A DNA stretch of 64,000 nucleotides, taken from positions 62,001 through 126,000 of the forward strand of contig JAXMAF010000011.1 in NCBI GenBank assembly GCA_046350555.1. The letters are read 5' to 3'. Below the pieces are notes generated by a model. The model was not told where the DNA came from and made no database searches. It saw nothing but the letters and a program-made list of their open reading frames with translations. Below, piece by piece: positions 34,655 through 43,963 of the stretch (positions are counted from its first letter, which is position 1; the number at the start of each line of letters is the position of its first letter). The position numbers were made by a program, and so were the translations under genes. The DNA comes from JAXMAF01 sp046350555. Its GTDB lineage: Bacteria > Planctomycetota > Phycisphaerae > Phycisphaerales > SM1A02.

Positions 34655-36127
34655 TCACCGGAAGAAGATCAGCGTGATCAGCACGAAGAGCGGCACCAGC
34701 ACCGCTCCGCTGTACGCCATGTACCCGAAGAAGCTCGGCATCTTCACATCGGCGGCGTCGGCGATCGACTTGACCATGAAGTTCGGCCCGTTGCCGATGT
34801 AGGTGTTGGCGCCCATGAAGACCGCGCCGACGCTGATCGCCTGGAGCATCCCCGGATCGACCTCGCGGCCCGCGAGCAGATGGATGTTCCCTGCGGCGCC
34901 CCGGGTGGTGCTGACCACGGCGGTCTCGAGGAAGACCTGGTACGTCGGGGCGTTGTCGAGGAAGCTCGACAGGATGCCGGTCATCCAGAAGTACGTCGCG
35001 GGATGTTCGATGCCCAGCGACGCGCCGTGGAACGCCAGCACCTGCAATGGCACCTGCATGGCGACGAAGATCCCGATGAAGAGCGCCGCGACCTCGGCGA
35101 TGGCGTGGTAGTTGAACTCGTTGCGCGTGCGCGCCTCGCGCGGCGTGGTCGCGAGCGAGAGGGCGGTGAAGCCGAGCATGAGCAGCTCGCGCAGGTACGG
35201 GAAGGGCCGCCATCCCGTTCCGAGGAAGGGCTTGTCGGGACTGACGAGCGCGACCGCCAGCAGCACGCCGAGCAGCCAGAGGAAGTTGATCGATCCGTCG
35301 ATGCGCTCCGGCAGGACGCGCTCGTTGTCGCGCCGGATGTCGGCGAGCGACTCGCGTCGATACATGATCGTGTCCCAGACGAGGTAGACCGCCAGCAGCA
35401 CCGACGACGCCAGGAGCCATTCGCCCCAGAGGCCGAGCGTCCAGAGGAACGGCACGCCCTGGAGGTATCCGAGGAAGAGCGGTGGATCGCCCACCGGGAG
35501 GAGCGACCCGCCGACGTTGCTCACCAGGAAGATGAAGAAGACGACGGTGTGCACCTTGTGCCGCCGTTCGCGGTTGGTCTGAAGCAGCGGGCGGATGAGC
35601 AGCATGCTCGCGCCGGTCGTGCCGAGCACGCTCGCGAGGAGCGTGCCGATCAGCAGGATCGCGCCGTTGGTCGCCGGCGTCGCCGGCATGTTGCCATGGA
35701 TGGCGATGCCGCCCGTGATCACGTAGAGCGACAGCAGCAGGACGATGAACGGTCCGTACTCGTCGACGAGCGCGTGCTTGACCGCCGTCGCCGCGGGATC
35801 GAGGCCCTGGGTGAGCAGCATGAAGACGCACGTCGTCGCGCCATGCGCGAGCGCGACGAAGAGCCTGTTGAGGTTGCTGTGCCACCAGTGCGCGCACGCG
35901 GGAACCAACGGCAGGATGGCGATCGCCAGCAGCAGCGCCGCGAAGGGCGCGATGCCGACGGGCCACAGCGGCGGCGCGTGGTCGACGCTGGCGTGGTGGG
36001 CGCCGGTCAGTCCGATGGTCATGAGCGCCGCGAGTCCCAGAAGCATCGCCACGGAGAGCGAGGCGACGACGCGCGGAGCGCGCCGCGGCGGCGCTTCGCC
36101 ATGCGGTGAATCGCCAGGGTGGGTCAT
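34655..36127 (-). CDS. Na+/H+ antiporter NhaD-like / citrate-transporter-superfamily carrier
   Basis: This 490-residue integral membrane protein has about twelve hydrophobic segments. It carries ion-transporter-superfamily features: a repeated helix pattern, NGAILLIGTLLASVLGTTGAS and, in the second half, FWMTGILSSFLDNAPTYQVF (the D-N-A-P loop) followed by AVFMGANTYIGNGPNFMVKS. These resemble NhaD and related antiporters that exchange Na+ for H+. The start at 36127 gives a short basic cytosolic N-terminus. Anion or dicarboxylate transport cannot be excluded from sequence alone. Confidence 0.8.
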   Translation of the reverse strand: MTHPGDSPHGEAPPRRAPRVVASLSVAMLLGLAALMTIGLTGAHHASVDHAPPLWPVGIAPFAALLLAIAILPLVPACAHWWHSNLNRLFVALAHGATTCVFMLLTQGLDPAATAVKHALVDEYGPFIVLLLSLYVITGGIAIHGNMPATPATNGAILLIGTLLASVLGTTGASMLLIRPLLQTNRERRHKVHTVVFFIFLVSNVGGSLLPVGDPPLFLGYLQGVPFLWTLGLWGEWLLASSVLLAVYLVWDTIMYRRESLADIRRDNERVLPERIDGSINFLWLLGVLLAVALVSPDKPFLGTGWRPFPYLRELLMLGFTALSLATTPREARTRNEFNYHAIAEVAALFIGIFVAMQVPLQVLAFHGASLGIEHPATYFWMTGILSSFLDNAPTYQVFLETAVVSTTRGAAGNIHLLAGREVDPGMLQAISVGAVFMGANTYIGNGPNFMVKSIADAADVKMPSFFGYMAYSGAVLVPLFVLITLIFFR

Positions 36128-36314
36128 GCGGCGAAGGATACAAGCCGGAGGCCGGGAGCCGGCGAAACTGGCGTCGGGCGATCCGGGGGGCGCGCCGTCG
36201 AATCGCGTGCCTTCGCATCGCGCCTCCGGGAAGGGGCTGGTACGATCGACGGCGATGGGATCGATCTCCGCTCCGCCCCGACGTCAACGCCAGCCGTCGG
36301 GCCACTCCAAACAC

Positions 36315-38336
36315 ATGACCCGCATCCGCTCGCTCGTTGCGCCGCTCTGCCTGGTCGCCGCTGCATCGATCGCGATGGCCGACGAGCGCGCGACGCCGTC
36401 GGCGCCGCCCGTGGCGAGCCCCGCGAACCGACCTTCGACTCAGCGCGAGACACCCTTTCGGTTCGGGTCGTTCATGCGGACGCTCGGCCCGGCTGGCGAG
36501 GGCGGCGCAGGGGCGCTCGTCTCGCCGATGGATGCGGCGGTGACGCGCGACAACACGATTCTCGTCGTCGACCGGGACAACCATCGGATCGTCCTCTTCC
36601 GCGCCGACGATCCATCGGGACGGGCGATCGGCAGCTTCGGTCGCTTCGGCGGCGGCGAGGGCGAGTTCCGTTTTCCCGAGGCGATCGCCATCGGCCGCGA
36701 CGGACTCGTCTTCGTCGCAGACACCGGCAACCACCGTGTGCAGGTCTTCGACTCCAAGGGCGGGTTCGTGCGGCAGTGGGGCACGCGGGGCAGCAAGCGC
36801 GGCCAGTTCAACCGTCCGGTGGACATCGCGGTCGACAGCGTCTGGGTCTACGTCGCCGACAGCGGCAACGACCGCGTGCAGGTCTTCGAGCGCGACGGGC
36901 GCTTCGTGACCATCCTCGGCGGGCCGGCGACCGGCGCCGGCGACCTTCGTCGCCCGAGCGGCGTCGCGGTCGACGAGGGCAACACCGTCGTCATCGCCGA
37001 CACCGACAACAACCGCATCGTCGTCTTCGACAAGGCCGGCCGGTTCCTCCGGCAGTGGGGGGATTTCGGCCCGTTCGCGGGGCTGCTCGACCAGCCGTCG
37101 GGGCTGGCGACGCGGGGCGGCGAGATCTTCGTCTGCGACACGCGCAACCATCGCATCGAGATCTTCGATGTGATGGGGGCGCTGCTGCGCGAGTGGGGCG
37201 CGCACGCCCGCGTCCCGCACGAGGGCGAGGGGCGGCTGCACTATCCGCGCCACCTGGCGATCGCGCCAGACGGCGCCTTCGCGGTGGTCTGCGAGCCGTT
37301 CGAGGATCGCTGCCAGGTCTTCGCGGCGCTCAGGCCCGGCGAGACCGAGGCCGTGCGCGTGCCGGCCCCGCCGGACGAGCAGACGCACTTCGGGAAGCGA
37401 CTGGGCATTGGCGGCGACCTGCTCGTGATTCCCGAGCCCGAGCGGCACGACGCGTACGTCTTCGACCTGCGCGGCGAGACGCCGATCCTCATCACCCGCT
37501 TCGGCGAGCGCGGCAGCCGCTTCGGACAGTTCCAGCGCATGACCGGCGCGACGGTCGACGCCACGACGAAGCGGGTGCGCATCGCCGACGAGGCGCTGGG
37601 CCGCATCTCCACCTTCCAGCTCGATTGGGACCCCGCCGCGGCCCCGCGCTACGTGCCGCTCATGAGCCGGTTCGTGAAGAGCCTCGCCACGAGCATCGAG
37701 CCCGCGCCGTTCGCCCGCGCCGAGTGGCCGATGCAGCCCGATGGAATGCAGCGCGACGCGCGCGGCCGGACGCATGTGGTCGATCCGCGCAACCGCATGG
37801 TCTTCGTCTACGACGCCGAGATGAGCCCGCTCATGAGCTACGGCGGCGCCGCGGCCGGCGCGGGCGAGCTGCTCGAACCGACGGATGCCGCGGTCGGCGC
37901 CGCCGGCGATGTCTTCTTCGTCGCCGACGCGGGCCGTCGCCAGGTCGTCATGTTCGATCCGCGCGGACAGCCGATCGGGGCCTTTCCCGGCAGTTCGGCG
38001 AGCTTCGCGCTCGCCCGTCCCTTCGGGATCGCGGCGGGGCGCGACGGCTACGTCTACGTGACCGACGAGGCGTCCAACCGCGTCCTGAAATTCACGGAGG
38101 ATGGCAAGTTCGTGATCGCCTGGGGCACGAAGGGTTCGCGCGACGGCGAGTTCTGGAAGCCCGCGGGAATCGAACAGCGGGCCGACGGCCGGTTGATCGT
38201 GCTCGATCCGGGCAACCACCGCGCGCAGACCTTCGGTCCCGACGGAACCTGGCTCGGCACGTTCGGCAGCGGCAAGGCCAGCACGCCCGCGAAGCCGTTC
38301 GCGGCCGACCCCAAGCCCGCGGTGAAGGAGGATTGA
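36315..38336 (+). CDS. Exported NHL-repeat beta-propeller protein
   Basis: This 673-residue protein has a signal peptide (SLVAPLCLVAAASIAMA). About ten NHL repeats fall in two clusters, each built on VADTGNHRVQVFDSKGGFV-like text with an intervening PxGIAV phrase. Two six-bladed propellers or one plus a partial one are likely, as the central region (about residues 290-430) is less regular. It probably acts as a periplasmic or surface scaffold. The stop is close to the downstream lipoprotein, and with the cytochrome c peroxidase-like gene they may form an operon. Confidence 0.85.
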   Translation: MTRIRSLVAPLCLVAAASIAMADERATPSAPPVASPANRPSTQRETPFRFGSFMRTLGPAGEGGAGALVSPMDAAVTRDNTILVVDRDNHRIVLFRADDPSGRAIGSFGRFGGGEGEFRFPEAIAIGRDGLVFVADTGNHRVQVFDSKGGFVRQWGTRGSKRGQFNRPVDIAVDSVWVYVADSGNDRVQVFERDGRFVTILGGPATGAGDLRRPSGVAVDEGNTVVIADTDNNRIVVFDKAGRFLRQWGDFGPFAGLLDQPSGLATRGGEIFVCDTRNHRIEIFDVMGALLREWGAHARVPHEGEGRLHYPRHLAIAPDGAFAVVCEPFEDRCQVFAALRPGETEAVRVPAPPDEQTHFGKRLGIGGDLLVIPEPERHDAYVFDLRGETPILITRFGERGSRFGQFQRMTGATVDATTKRVRIADEALGRISTFQLDWDPAAAPRYVPLMSRFVKSLATSIEPAPFARAEWPMQPDGMQRDARGRTHVVDPRNRMVFVYDAEMSPLMSYGGAAAGAGELLEPTDAAVGAAGDVFFVADAGRRQVVMFDPRGQPIGAFPGSSASFALARPFGIAAGRDGYVYVTDEASNRVLKFTEDGKFVIAWGTKGSRDGEFWKPAGIEQRADGRLIVLDPGNHRAQTFGPDGTWLGTFGSGKASTPAKPFAADPKPAVKED

Positions 38337-38380
38337 ACCGATGCGATCGCAACCAGTGTCGCGCGGATCCTCGCGCATGC

Positions 38381-38893
38381 GTGCGCAGCCGTCTTGGCGC
38401 CCGGTGGCGGCGTGGGGCGCGGCCCGTCGGTGCGCTCGCCTCGTGCCAGCCGTCCAAGCCGACCCCGTCGACGACGGAGGCGCCACCCGCGGTCGCGCCC
38501 GTCGGCGCCGTGGCGAGCGCGGCGCCGGGCTCGGCGGCCGACGAGCCGATCGCCGCGCCTCGACGGGTCGTCAGCAACGACGGCAGCTACATCGTGCTCT
38601 TCACCACCAAGCCCGATCCGATCCCGGCCAACGAGCCCTTCGACATCGTCGTGCGCATCTACGACGCGCGGAGGAGCCAGCAGATCGTGACCGACGCCGA
38701 TCTGGTCGTGGACGCCGCGATGCCCGAACATCGCCACGGCATGAACGTCGTGCCCCGCGTCCGCAAGCACAACGACGGTTCGTACAGCGCGTCGGGAATG
38801 CTCTTCCACATGCCGGGCCGGTGGGAGATCTACTTCGACATCACGCGCAAGGGAGAGACCGAGCGGGCCCAGGCGGAGGTCGTCCTCGAGTGA
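38381..38893 (+). CDS. YtkA-like lipoprotein, start uncertain
   Basis: The approximately 110-residue core (YIVLFTTKPDPIPANEPFDI, then AMPEHRHGMNVVPRVRKHND and FHMPGRWEIYFDITRKGETE) is the YtkA/FixH-like fold, in which MPxHxHGM may bind copper. A lipobox (GALASC) precedes it, but the natural signal-peptide start appears to lie in another frame (an ATG at 38341, 4 bp after the upstream stop). I therefore suspect a one-base frameshift near 38430. GTG at 38381 is the first in-frame start. Position between the NHL protein and a cytochrome c peroxidase suggests an envelope redox operon. Confidence 0.65.
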   Translation: MRSRLGARWRRGARPVGALASCQPSKPTPSTTEAPPAVAPVGAVASAAPGSAADEPIAAPRRVVSNDGSYIVLFTTKPDPIPANEPFDIVVRIYDARRSQQIVTDADLVVDAAMPEHRHGMNVVPRVRKHNDGSYSASGMLFHMPGRWEIYFDITRKGETERAQAEVVLE

Positions 38894-38927
38894 TCCGCCG
38901 GACCGCGCGGGGACCGGCGCCGCGCCG

Positions 38928-40412
38928 ATGATGCCGATGACCCCGATCGTCCTGCTTCCCGGCTGGCTGCCGCTGGTCCTCGCGACGGTGGCGTTGTCGG
39001 CGCCGCCGAGCAACCAACCGACCAGCCCGCCGACCAGCCCGCCGACCTTCACGCCGACCGAGATCGCCCGGCTGGCGAAGCTCTCGCCGCCTCCGCCGCT
39101 GCCTCGTGACGAGACGAACCGCGTCGCCGACGACGAGCGGGCGGCGCGCCTCGGTCACCGGCTCTTCTTCGATGCGCGGATCTCGCCCGACGGGGGATTC
39201 TCGTGCGCCTCCTGCCACGATCCGGCGAAGGCGTTCGCCGATGCGCTTCCCGTCGCCGCCGGTCGGGCTCCGGGCACACGGAGCGTGCCGACGCTGCTCA
39301 ACGCGGCGCATCAGCGATGGCTTCACTGGGATGGCGGTGCAGACACGTCCTGGGCGCAGGCGTTGCGGCCGATGGAACACCCCGACGAAATGGCCGGCGA
39401 TCGCGTCTCCATCGCCCGGCTGGTGCGTGACGATCCCTCGCTTCGCGCCGGCTACGAGGCCGTCTTCGGTCCGCTTCCATCGATCGCCTGGGATCGGCTG
39501 CCGCCGCGGGCGCGACCCTGGCCGACGCACGCCGGAAGGCGTCCCGCGGTGGACGCCCTCGACTCGGCGTGGACGGGCCTCGTCGACCCGGAGCGTCACG
39601 CCATCGACGTCGTCTTCTCCAACATCGGCAAGGCCATCGGCGCGTACGAGCGCAAGCTCGTGACCGGCCCGGCGCCCTTCGATCGCTTCGTCGAGGCGCT
39701 GAAGGCGGGCGACCCAGGAGAAGGTTCAGCGGGATCGACTTCGTCGTCGCCTGCCCCGTCGGCGTCGTCACCGGTCCAGGGGCCGACATCGTGGCTCTCG
39801 CCCTCGGCGCAGCGCGGCGCGCGGCTCTTCGTCGGCGCCGCCAACTGCCGATCGTGTCACACCGGTCCGTTGCTTTCCGACGGCGAGTTCCATTCGCTCG
39901 GCGTTCCACCGCGGCACGACGCGCGACACGACGACCGACGCGACGACCGGCGCGACGACGACGCCACGCGGCCCGACGCGCCTCGCGCCCAGCCGGACGG
40001 AGCGTCGCCCGTCGCCACCGCGCTGCCCGATTCGGGTCGATTCGGTGGCGCGGAGCTGGTCGCCGCGGATCGCTTCAACGCGGCCGGCGAGTTCAGCGAC
40101 GACCGTGCCGGCCCGCGCGCGGAGCGCATCCGCACGCTCGCCCGCGCGCCCGAGACCTGGGGCCAGTTTCGGACCCCGTCGCTGCGGAACGTTGCGCTCA
40201 CCGCGCCTTACATGCACGCCGGGCAGCTTGCGACGCTGCGCGACGTCCTTCGCTTCTACTCGACGCTCGATGGACAGGTCGTCGCCGGCCATCACCGCGA
40301 GACGATCGTCGCGCCGCTGCACCTCACCGACGAGGAGATCGACGACCTCGTCGCGTTCCTCGAGTCGCTCACCGGAACACCGCCGCCCGACGAGTGGACG
40401 CGCCGGCCATAG
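38928..40412 (+). CDS. Di-haem cytochrome c peroxidase-like protein (CcpA/MauG family)
   Basis: This 494-residue exported protein has a signal sequence and two haem c sites, CASCH at residues 93-97 and CRSCH at 307-311. The family motifs FFDARISPDGGFSCASCHD, TPSLRNVALTAPYMHAGQLA and LTDEEIDDLVAFLESL are all present. It would reduce hydrogen peroxide or oxidise a protein partner in the periplasm. About 45 residues of low complexity (HDARHDDRRDDRRDDDATRP) are inserted after the second haem. Three ATGs (38928, 38931, 38937) are possible. It follows the YtkA-like gene by 34 bp. Confidence 0.9.
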   Translation: MMPMTPIVLLPGWLPLVLATVALSAPPSNQPTSPPTSPPTFTPTEIARLAKLSPPPPLPRDETNRVADDERAARLGHRLFFDARISPDGGFSCASCHDPAKAFADALPVAAGRAPGTRSVPTLLNAAHQRWLHWDGGADTSWAQALRPMEHPDEMAGDRVSIARLVRDDPSLRAGYEAVFGPLPSIAWDRLPPRARPWPTHAGRRPAVDALDSAWTGLVDPERHAIDVVFSNIGKAIGAYERKLVTGPAPFDRFVEALKAGDPGEGSAGSTSSSPAPSASSPVQGPTSWLSPSAQRGARLFVGAANCRSCHTGPLLSDGEFHSLGVPPRHDARHDDRRDDRRDDDATRPDAPRAQPDGASPVATALPDSGRFGGAELVAADRFNAAGEFSDDRAGPRAERIRTLARAPETWGQFRTPSLRNVALTAPYMHAGQLATLRDVLRFYSTLDGQVVAGHHRETIVAPLHLTDEEIDDLVAFLESLTGTPPPDEWTRRP

Positions 40413-40556
40413 GGCGCGCGACCGGACGACCGGACCGCGGCGCCGAAGGATTCTTCCATTGCCCATCCTCGACCTGTACACTCGCAGCTTCGCCGCAATG
40501 GCCGTCAATCGCCCGCACCTCCGATCGTCGATCCCCGACGGGGAGTTCGTCCTCCG

Positions 40557-42799
40557 ATGCATGCTTCACGACCCGCCATCCTGCTCGCCGCGACCGCGGC
40601 GGCCGCCTCCACCACGCTCCTGTTCGCCCACGTCGACGACGCGAAGGTCTTCGACCGCATCCCGCCCTTCATCGGACCGGCCTACCGCGCCGCCGAGGGC
40701 GGACTGGCCGATGCGGCGGGACAGTTCACCTCGAGCAACGTGACGCTCCTGAGCTGGTTGCCGCTGAGCGAGTGGTCGGGTGCGACCAACGCCAACGTCG
40801 TCGAGCACTACGTCTCGCCGAGCGGGCGCGAGTACGCGCTGCTCGGGCTCAACGTCGGGACGGCGTTCGTCGAGGTGACCAACCCCAGCAGCGCCCAGAA
40901 GATCGCGCTGCTGAGCGGCCCGAACTCGCTCTGGCGCGACCTGCGCGTGTACGGGCACCACGCGTACGCGGCGAGCGAAGGCGGGGGGGGCATCCAGGTC
41001 TTCGATCTCTCGCAGATCGACAGCGGCGTGGTGACGCTGGTGAACACGGTGACGACCGGCGGCAACGCGGCGACGCACACGATCTTCGTCGACCAGGCGA
41101 GCGGCTTCCTCTATCGATGCGGCGGCGCCGGCAACGGGCTGCGCATCTACTCGCTCGCCGATCCGTCCACGCCGACCTTCGTCGGCCAGTGGCAGGACAA
41201 GTACGTGCACGAGGTGACCGTCGTCCCCTACGACAGCGGTCCCTACGCCGGCAAGCAGATCGCCTTCTGCTGCGGCGGACTCAACAACGGCTACCTCAAC
41301 TCCGGCCTCTCCATCCTCGACGTCACGAACAAGTCGTCCATCCAGGTGCTGTCGACGCTCCTCTATCCCAACGCCGTCTACTCGCACCAGTGCTGGCTGA
41401 CGCCGGATCACAAGTACGCGTATCTCGACGACGAGCTGGACGAGTCCAACCTCGGGATTCCCGGAACGACGCACATCATCGACATCCAGAACCTCTCGAG
41501 CCCGGCGCAGGTCGCGACATACAGCAACGGCAACACCGCCATCGACCACAATCTCTATGTCAAGGGGACGATGGCGTTCATGAGCAACTACCGCAGCGGC
41601 CTGCGCCTCGTCGACGTGAGCAATCCGCTGGCGCCCGTGGAAACGGGCTTCTTCGACACCTTCCCCGGCAGCGACTCGGCCAACTTCAACGGGCTCTGGG
41701 ACAACGATCCCTACCTTCCCAGCGGAACGGTGCTCGGCAGCGACATCGAGCGCGGCCTCTTCGTCTGGTACGTCGGCCCGGCCCCGCTCAACTTCTCGTT
41801 CCCCGACGGCCTGCCGGCGCTGCTCGACCCGGCTGGGCAGGAGCTGACGGTCCAGATCGGCGGCATCAACACCCTGACGGTCGTTCCCGGCAGCGTCTTC
41901 CTGAAGGTGCAGACGGCGCAGGGCGTGCTCACGGTGCCGGCGACCGAATCCTCGCCCGGCGTCTGGGTCGCGACGTCGCCGGCGCTCGTGTGCACCGAGT
42001 CGGTCAGCTACTCCTTCACCGCAAAGGCGAGCAACGGCATCGTGCTCAGCGCGCCCACGCCGGGCGCGGTCGCCGTGGCGGCTGTCGGCGCCGCGGTCGC
42101 CTTCGCCGACAACATGGAGAGCGACATCGGCTGGACGAGCGGAGCGCCCGGCGACACCGCCACGTTCGGCCAGTGGGTGCGCGTCGATCCGATCGGCACG
42201 ACCGCGCAGCCCGAGGACGACAATCCCGCCGGTGTCGGCACCCTCTGCTGGGTGACCGGCCAAGGCACGCCGGGCGGTCAGGCGGGCGAGGCGGATGTCG
42301 ACTTCGGCATCACGACACTCACCTCGCCGATCTTCGACGCCACCGGTGACGGCGAGGCGATCGTCGAGTATGCCCGCTGGTACTCGAACAACCTGGGCAA
42401 CAACCCCGCGCAGGACTCGATGCCGATCTCCATTTCCAACGACGGCGGCGCGACGTGGACGCTGCTCGAGACGGTGACCGACAGCCGCGGTCTGGGTTCG
42501 TGGCGAGTTTCCTCGTCGCCGATTTCGTTCAACCGGACGGCGAACATGCGGCTTCGTGGCCGGCGACCTCGGCGGCGCGTCGCTGGTCGAGGCGGGCGTC
42601 GACGATGTGCGGCTGGTTCGCTACGCATGCGAGCCGCGCCGGCGATCCCGGGCGACCTCAACGGCGACGGCGTCGTCGACGGTGCGGATCTCGATCTCCT
42701 CCTCGGCGCGTGGGCGCTGCCGGGGGTCCGTCCGACCTCAACGGCGACGGCACGGTGGATGCATGCGGACCTCGGCCTGCTGCTGGGCAACTGGGGTAG
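40557..42799 (+). CDS. Choice-of-anchor-B-like exported protein with frameshifted dockerin tail
   Basis: The intact part (to about 42540, some 660 residues) has a signal peptide and the propeller of the choice-of-anchor B family (SSNVTLLSWLPLSEW, WRDLRVYGHHAYAASEG, YSHQCWLTPDHKYAYLDDEL), then an MAM-like beta-sandwich (NMESDIGWTSGAPGDTATFG). After NMRLR the expected text continues in another frame (AGDLGGASLVEAGVDDVRLV). It then returns for one dockerin-like loop (GDLNGDGVVDGADLDLLLGA) and jumps again for the second. At least four single-base changes are needed to restore the tail. Sequencing error or recent decay both fit. Confidence 0.75.
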
Positions 42800-42866
42800 C
42801 CGGTGGCGCGGGCATCGGCCAGATCCGGGTCGGCGCGTGGTGGACGTGCGCGCCGTGCGTCGCCGG

Positions 42867-43954
42867 CTATCGCGAACCATCGCTGCCGCGGTCGTGGCTG
42901 ACCTGCACCAGTCCCTGGAGCGTTCGCCGCGCAAGCGCCGCGGTCGATCGCCTCGGCGGCGAGCGCGATCCCTCGGCGAGTTTCCGTGGCGATGCCGCCG
43001 GCGACAAGCTGCGCGCCGGCGTTGAGCAGGGTCATGTCGCGATGCGGACCCGGCTCGCGTCCTCGAGCACGCGCACCGTGCTCACCGCGTGGTCGAGATC
43101 GCGTGCGGCGAGTTCATTCGGCGAGGCGCTGCGAAGGCCGAGCCGCGGGTCGATCTCGAACTCGCGGACGATCCCCTGCGCGGCCTCGGCCGAGAAGGTC
43201 GCTGTTCGATGGAGAGCTCGTCGAGTCCGTCGCCGCCATGGACGACGATGGCATGCACGGCGCCGAGCCGCGCCAGGGCGTCGGCGACCGGGCGGACGAA
43301 GCGGCGCTCGTAGACCACCATGAGCTGCCGCCGCGCGCCCGCGGGGTTCGTGAGCGGGCCGAGGAGGTTGAAGATCGTAGGGAAGCCGAGGGCCCGTCGA
43401 ACCGGCATGACGTGCATCGCCGCCGGGTGGTGATGGATCGCGAAGCAGAAGCAGACGCCGACGTCGTCGAGGGCGCGGGCCTGCGCCGCGCGGTCGGAAT
43501 CGATGTTCACGCCCAGCGCCGCGAGCACTTCGGCCGATCCGCGTCCGGTGCGGGAGCGATTGCCGTGCTTGGCCACCGCGAGGCCGCGAGTCCGTCCGGC
43601 GGCGGCGGCGACGATCGCGGCCACGGTGCCGACGTTGAACGTCTTCGGCGCGCCACCGGTCCCGGCGGTGTCGAGCAGGCGCTCGGGCGGAGTCGTGGCG
43701 ACGACCCGATCGACGTGTGCGCGCATCACGCCCGCGGCGCCGACGAGCTCGTCCACCGTGGGCGATCGCGTGGCCAGCAGCGCGAGCAGCGCGCCCACCT
43801 CCGCGTGGTGCGCCGACCCGGTCATGATCGCCTCGAACGCCGCGGACGCCTCGGCGGTCGAGAGGGTCTCGCCGCCGATGAGGCGCTGAAGGTGACGGGT
43901 CAGGTCGCCCGGATGCGATGGGCGCAGGAACTCGGGGGGGCCGATGGCGCTCAT
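42867..43954 (-). pseudogene. trpD: Anthranilate phosphoribosyltransferase, frame broken in the C-terminal third
   Basis: The first about 240 residues are a good TrpD: LQRLIGGETLSTAEASAAFE, the PRPP-binding LDTAGTGGAPKTFNVGT, VAKHGNRSRTGRGSAEVLAA and FNLLGPLTNPAGARRQLMVV, ending HGGDGLDELS. The remainder appears in other frames in correct order (TFSAEAAQGIVREFEIDPRL, then TLLNAGAQLVAGGIATETRR and LQGLVQVS), so at least three indels break it before a stop at 42867. It would join anthranilate to PRPP in tryptophan synthesis. The glycine loop after KHGNR looks one residue short. If the breaks are sequencing errors, the gene is functional. Confidence 0.8.
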
Positions 43955-43963
43955 GGCTGCGGT

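Noticed and set aside
36119..38893. A 924-codon frame overlapping the NHL-repeat gene
   Set aside because: Only its last 170 codons are real (the YtkA-like lipoprotein); the upstream part is an Arg-rich shadow of the NHL gene.
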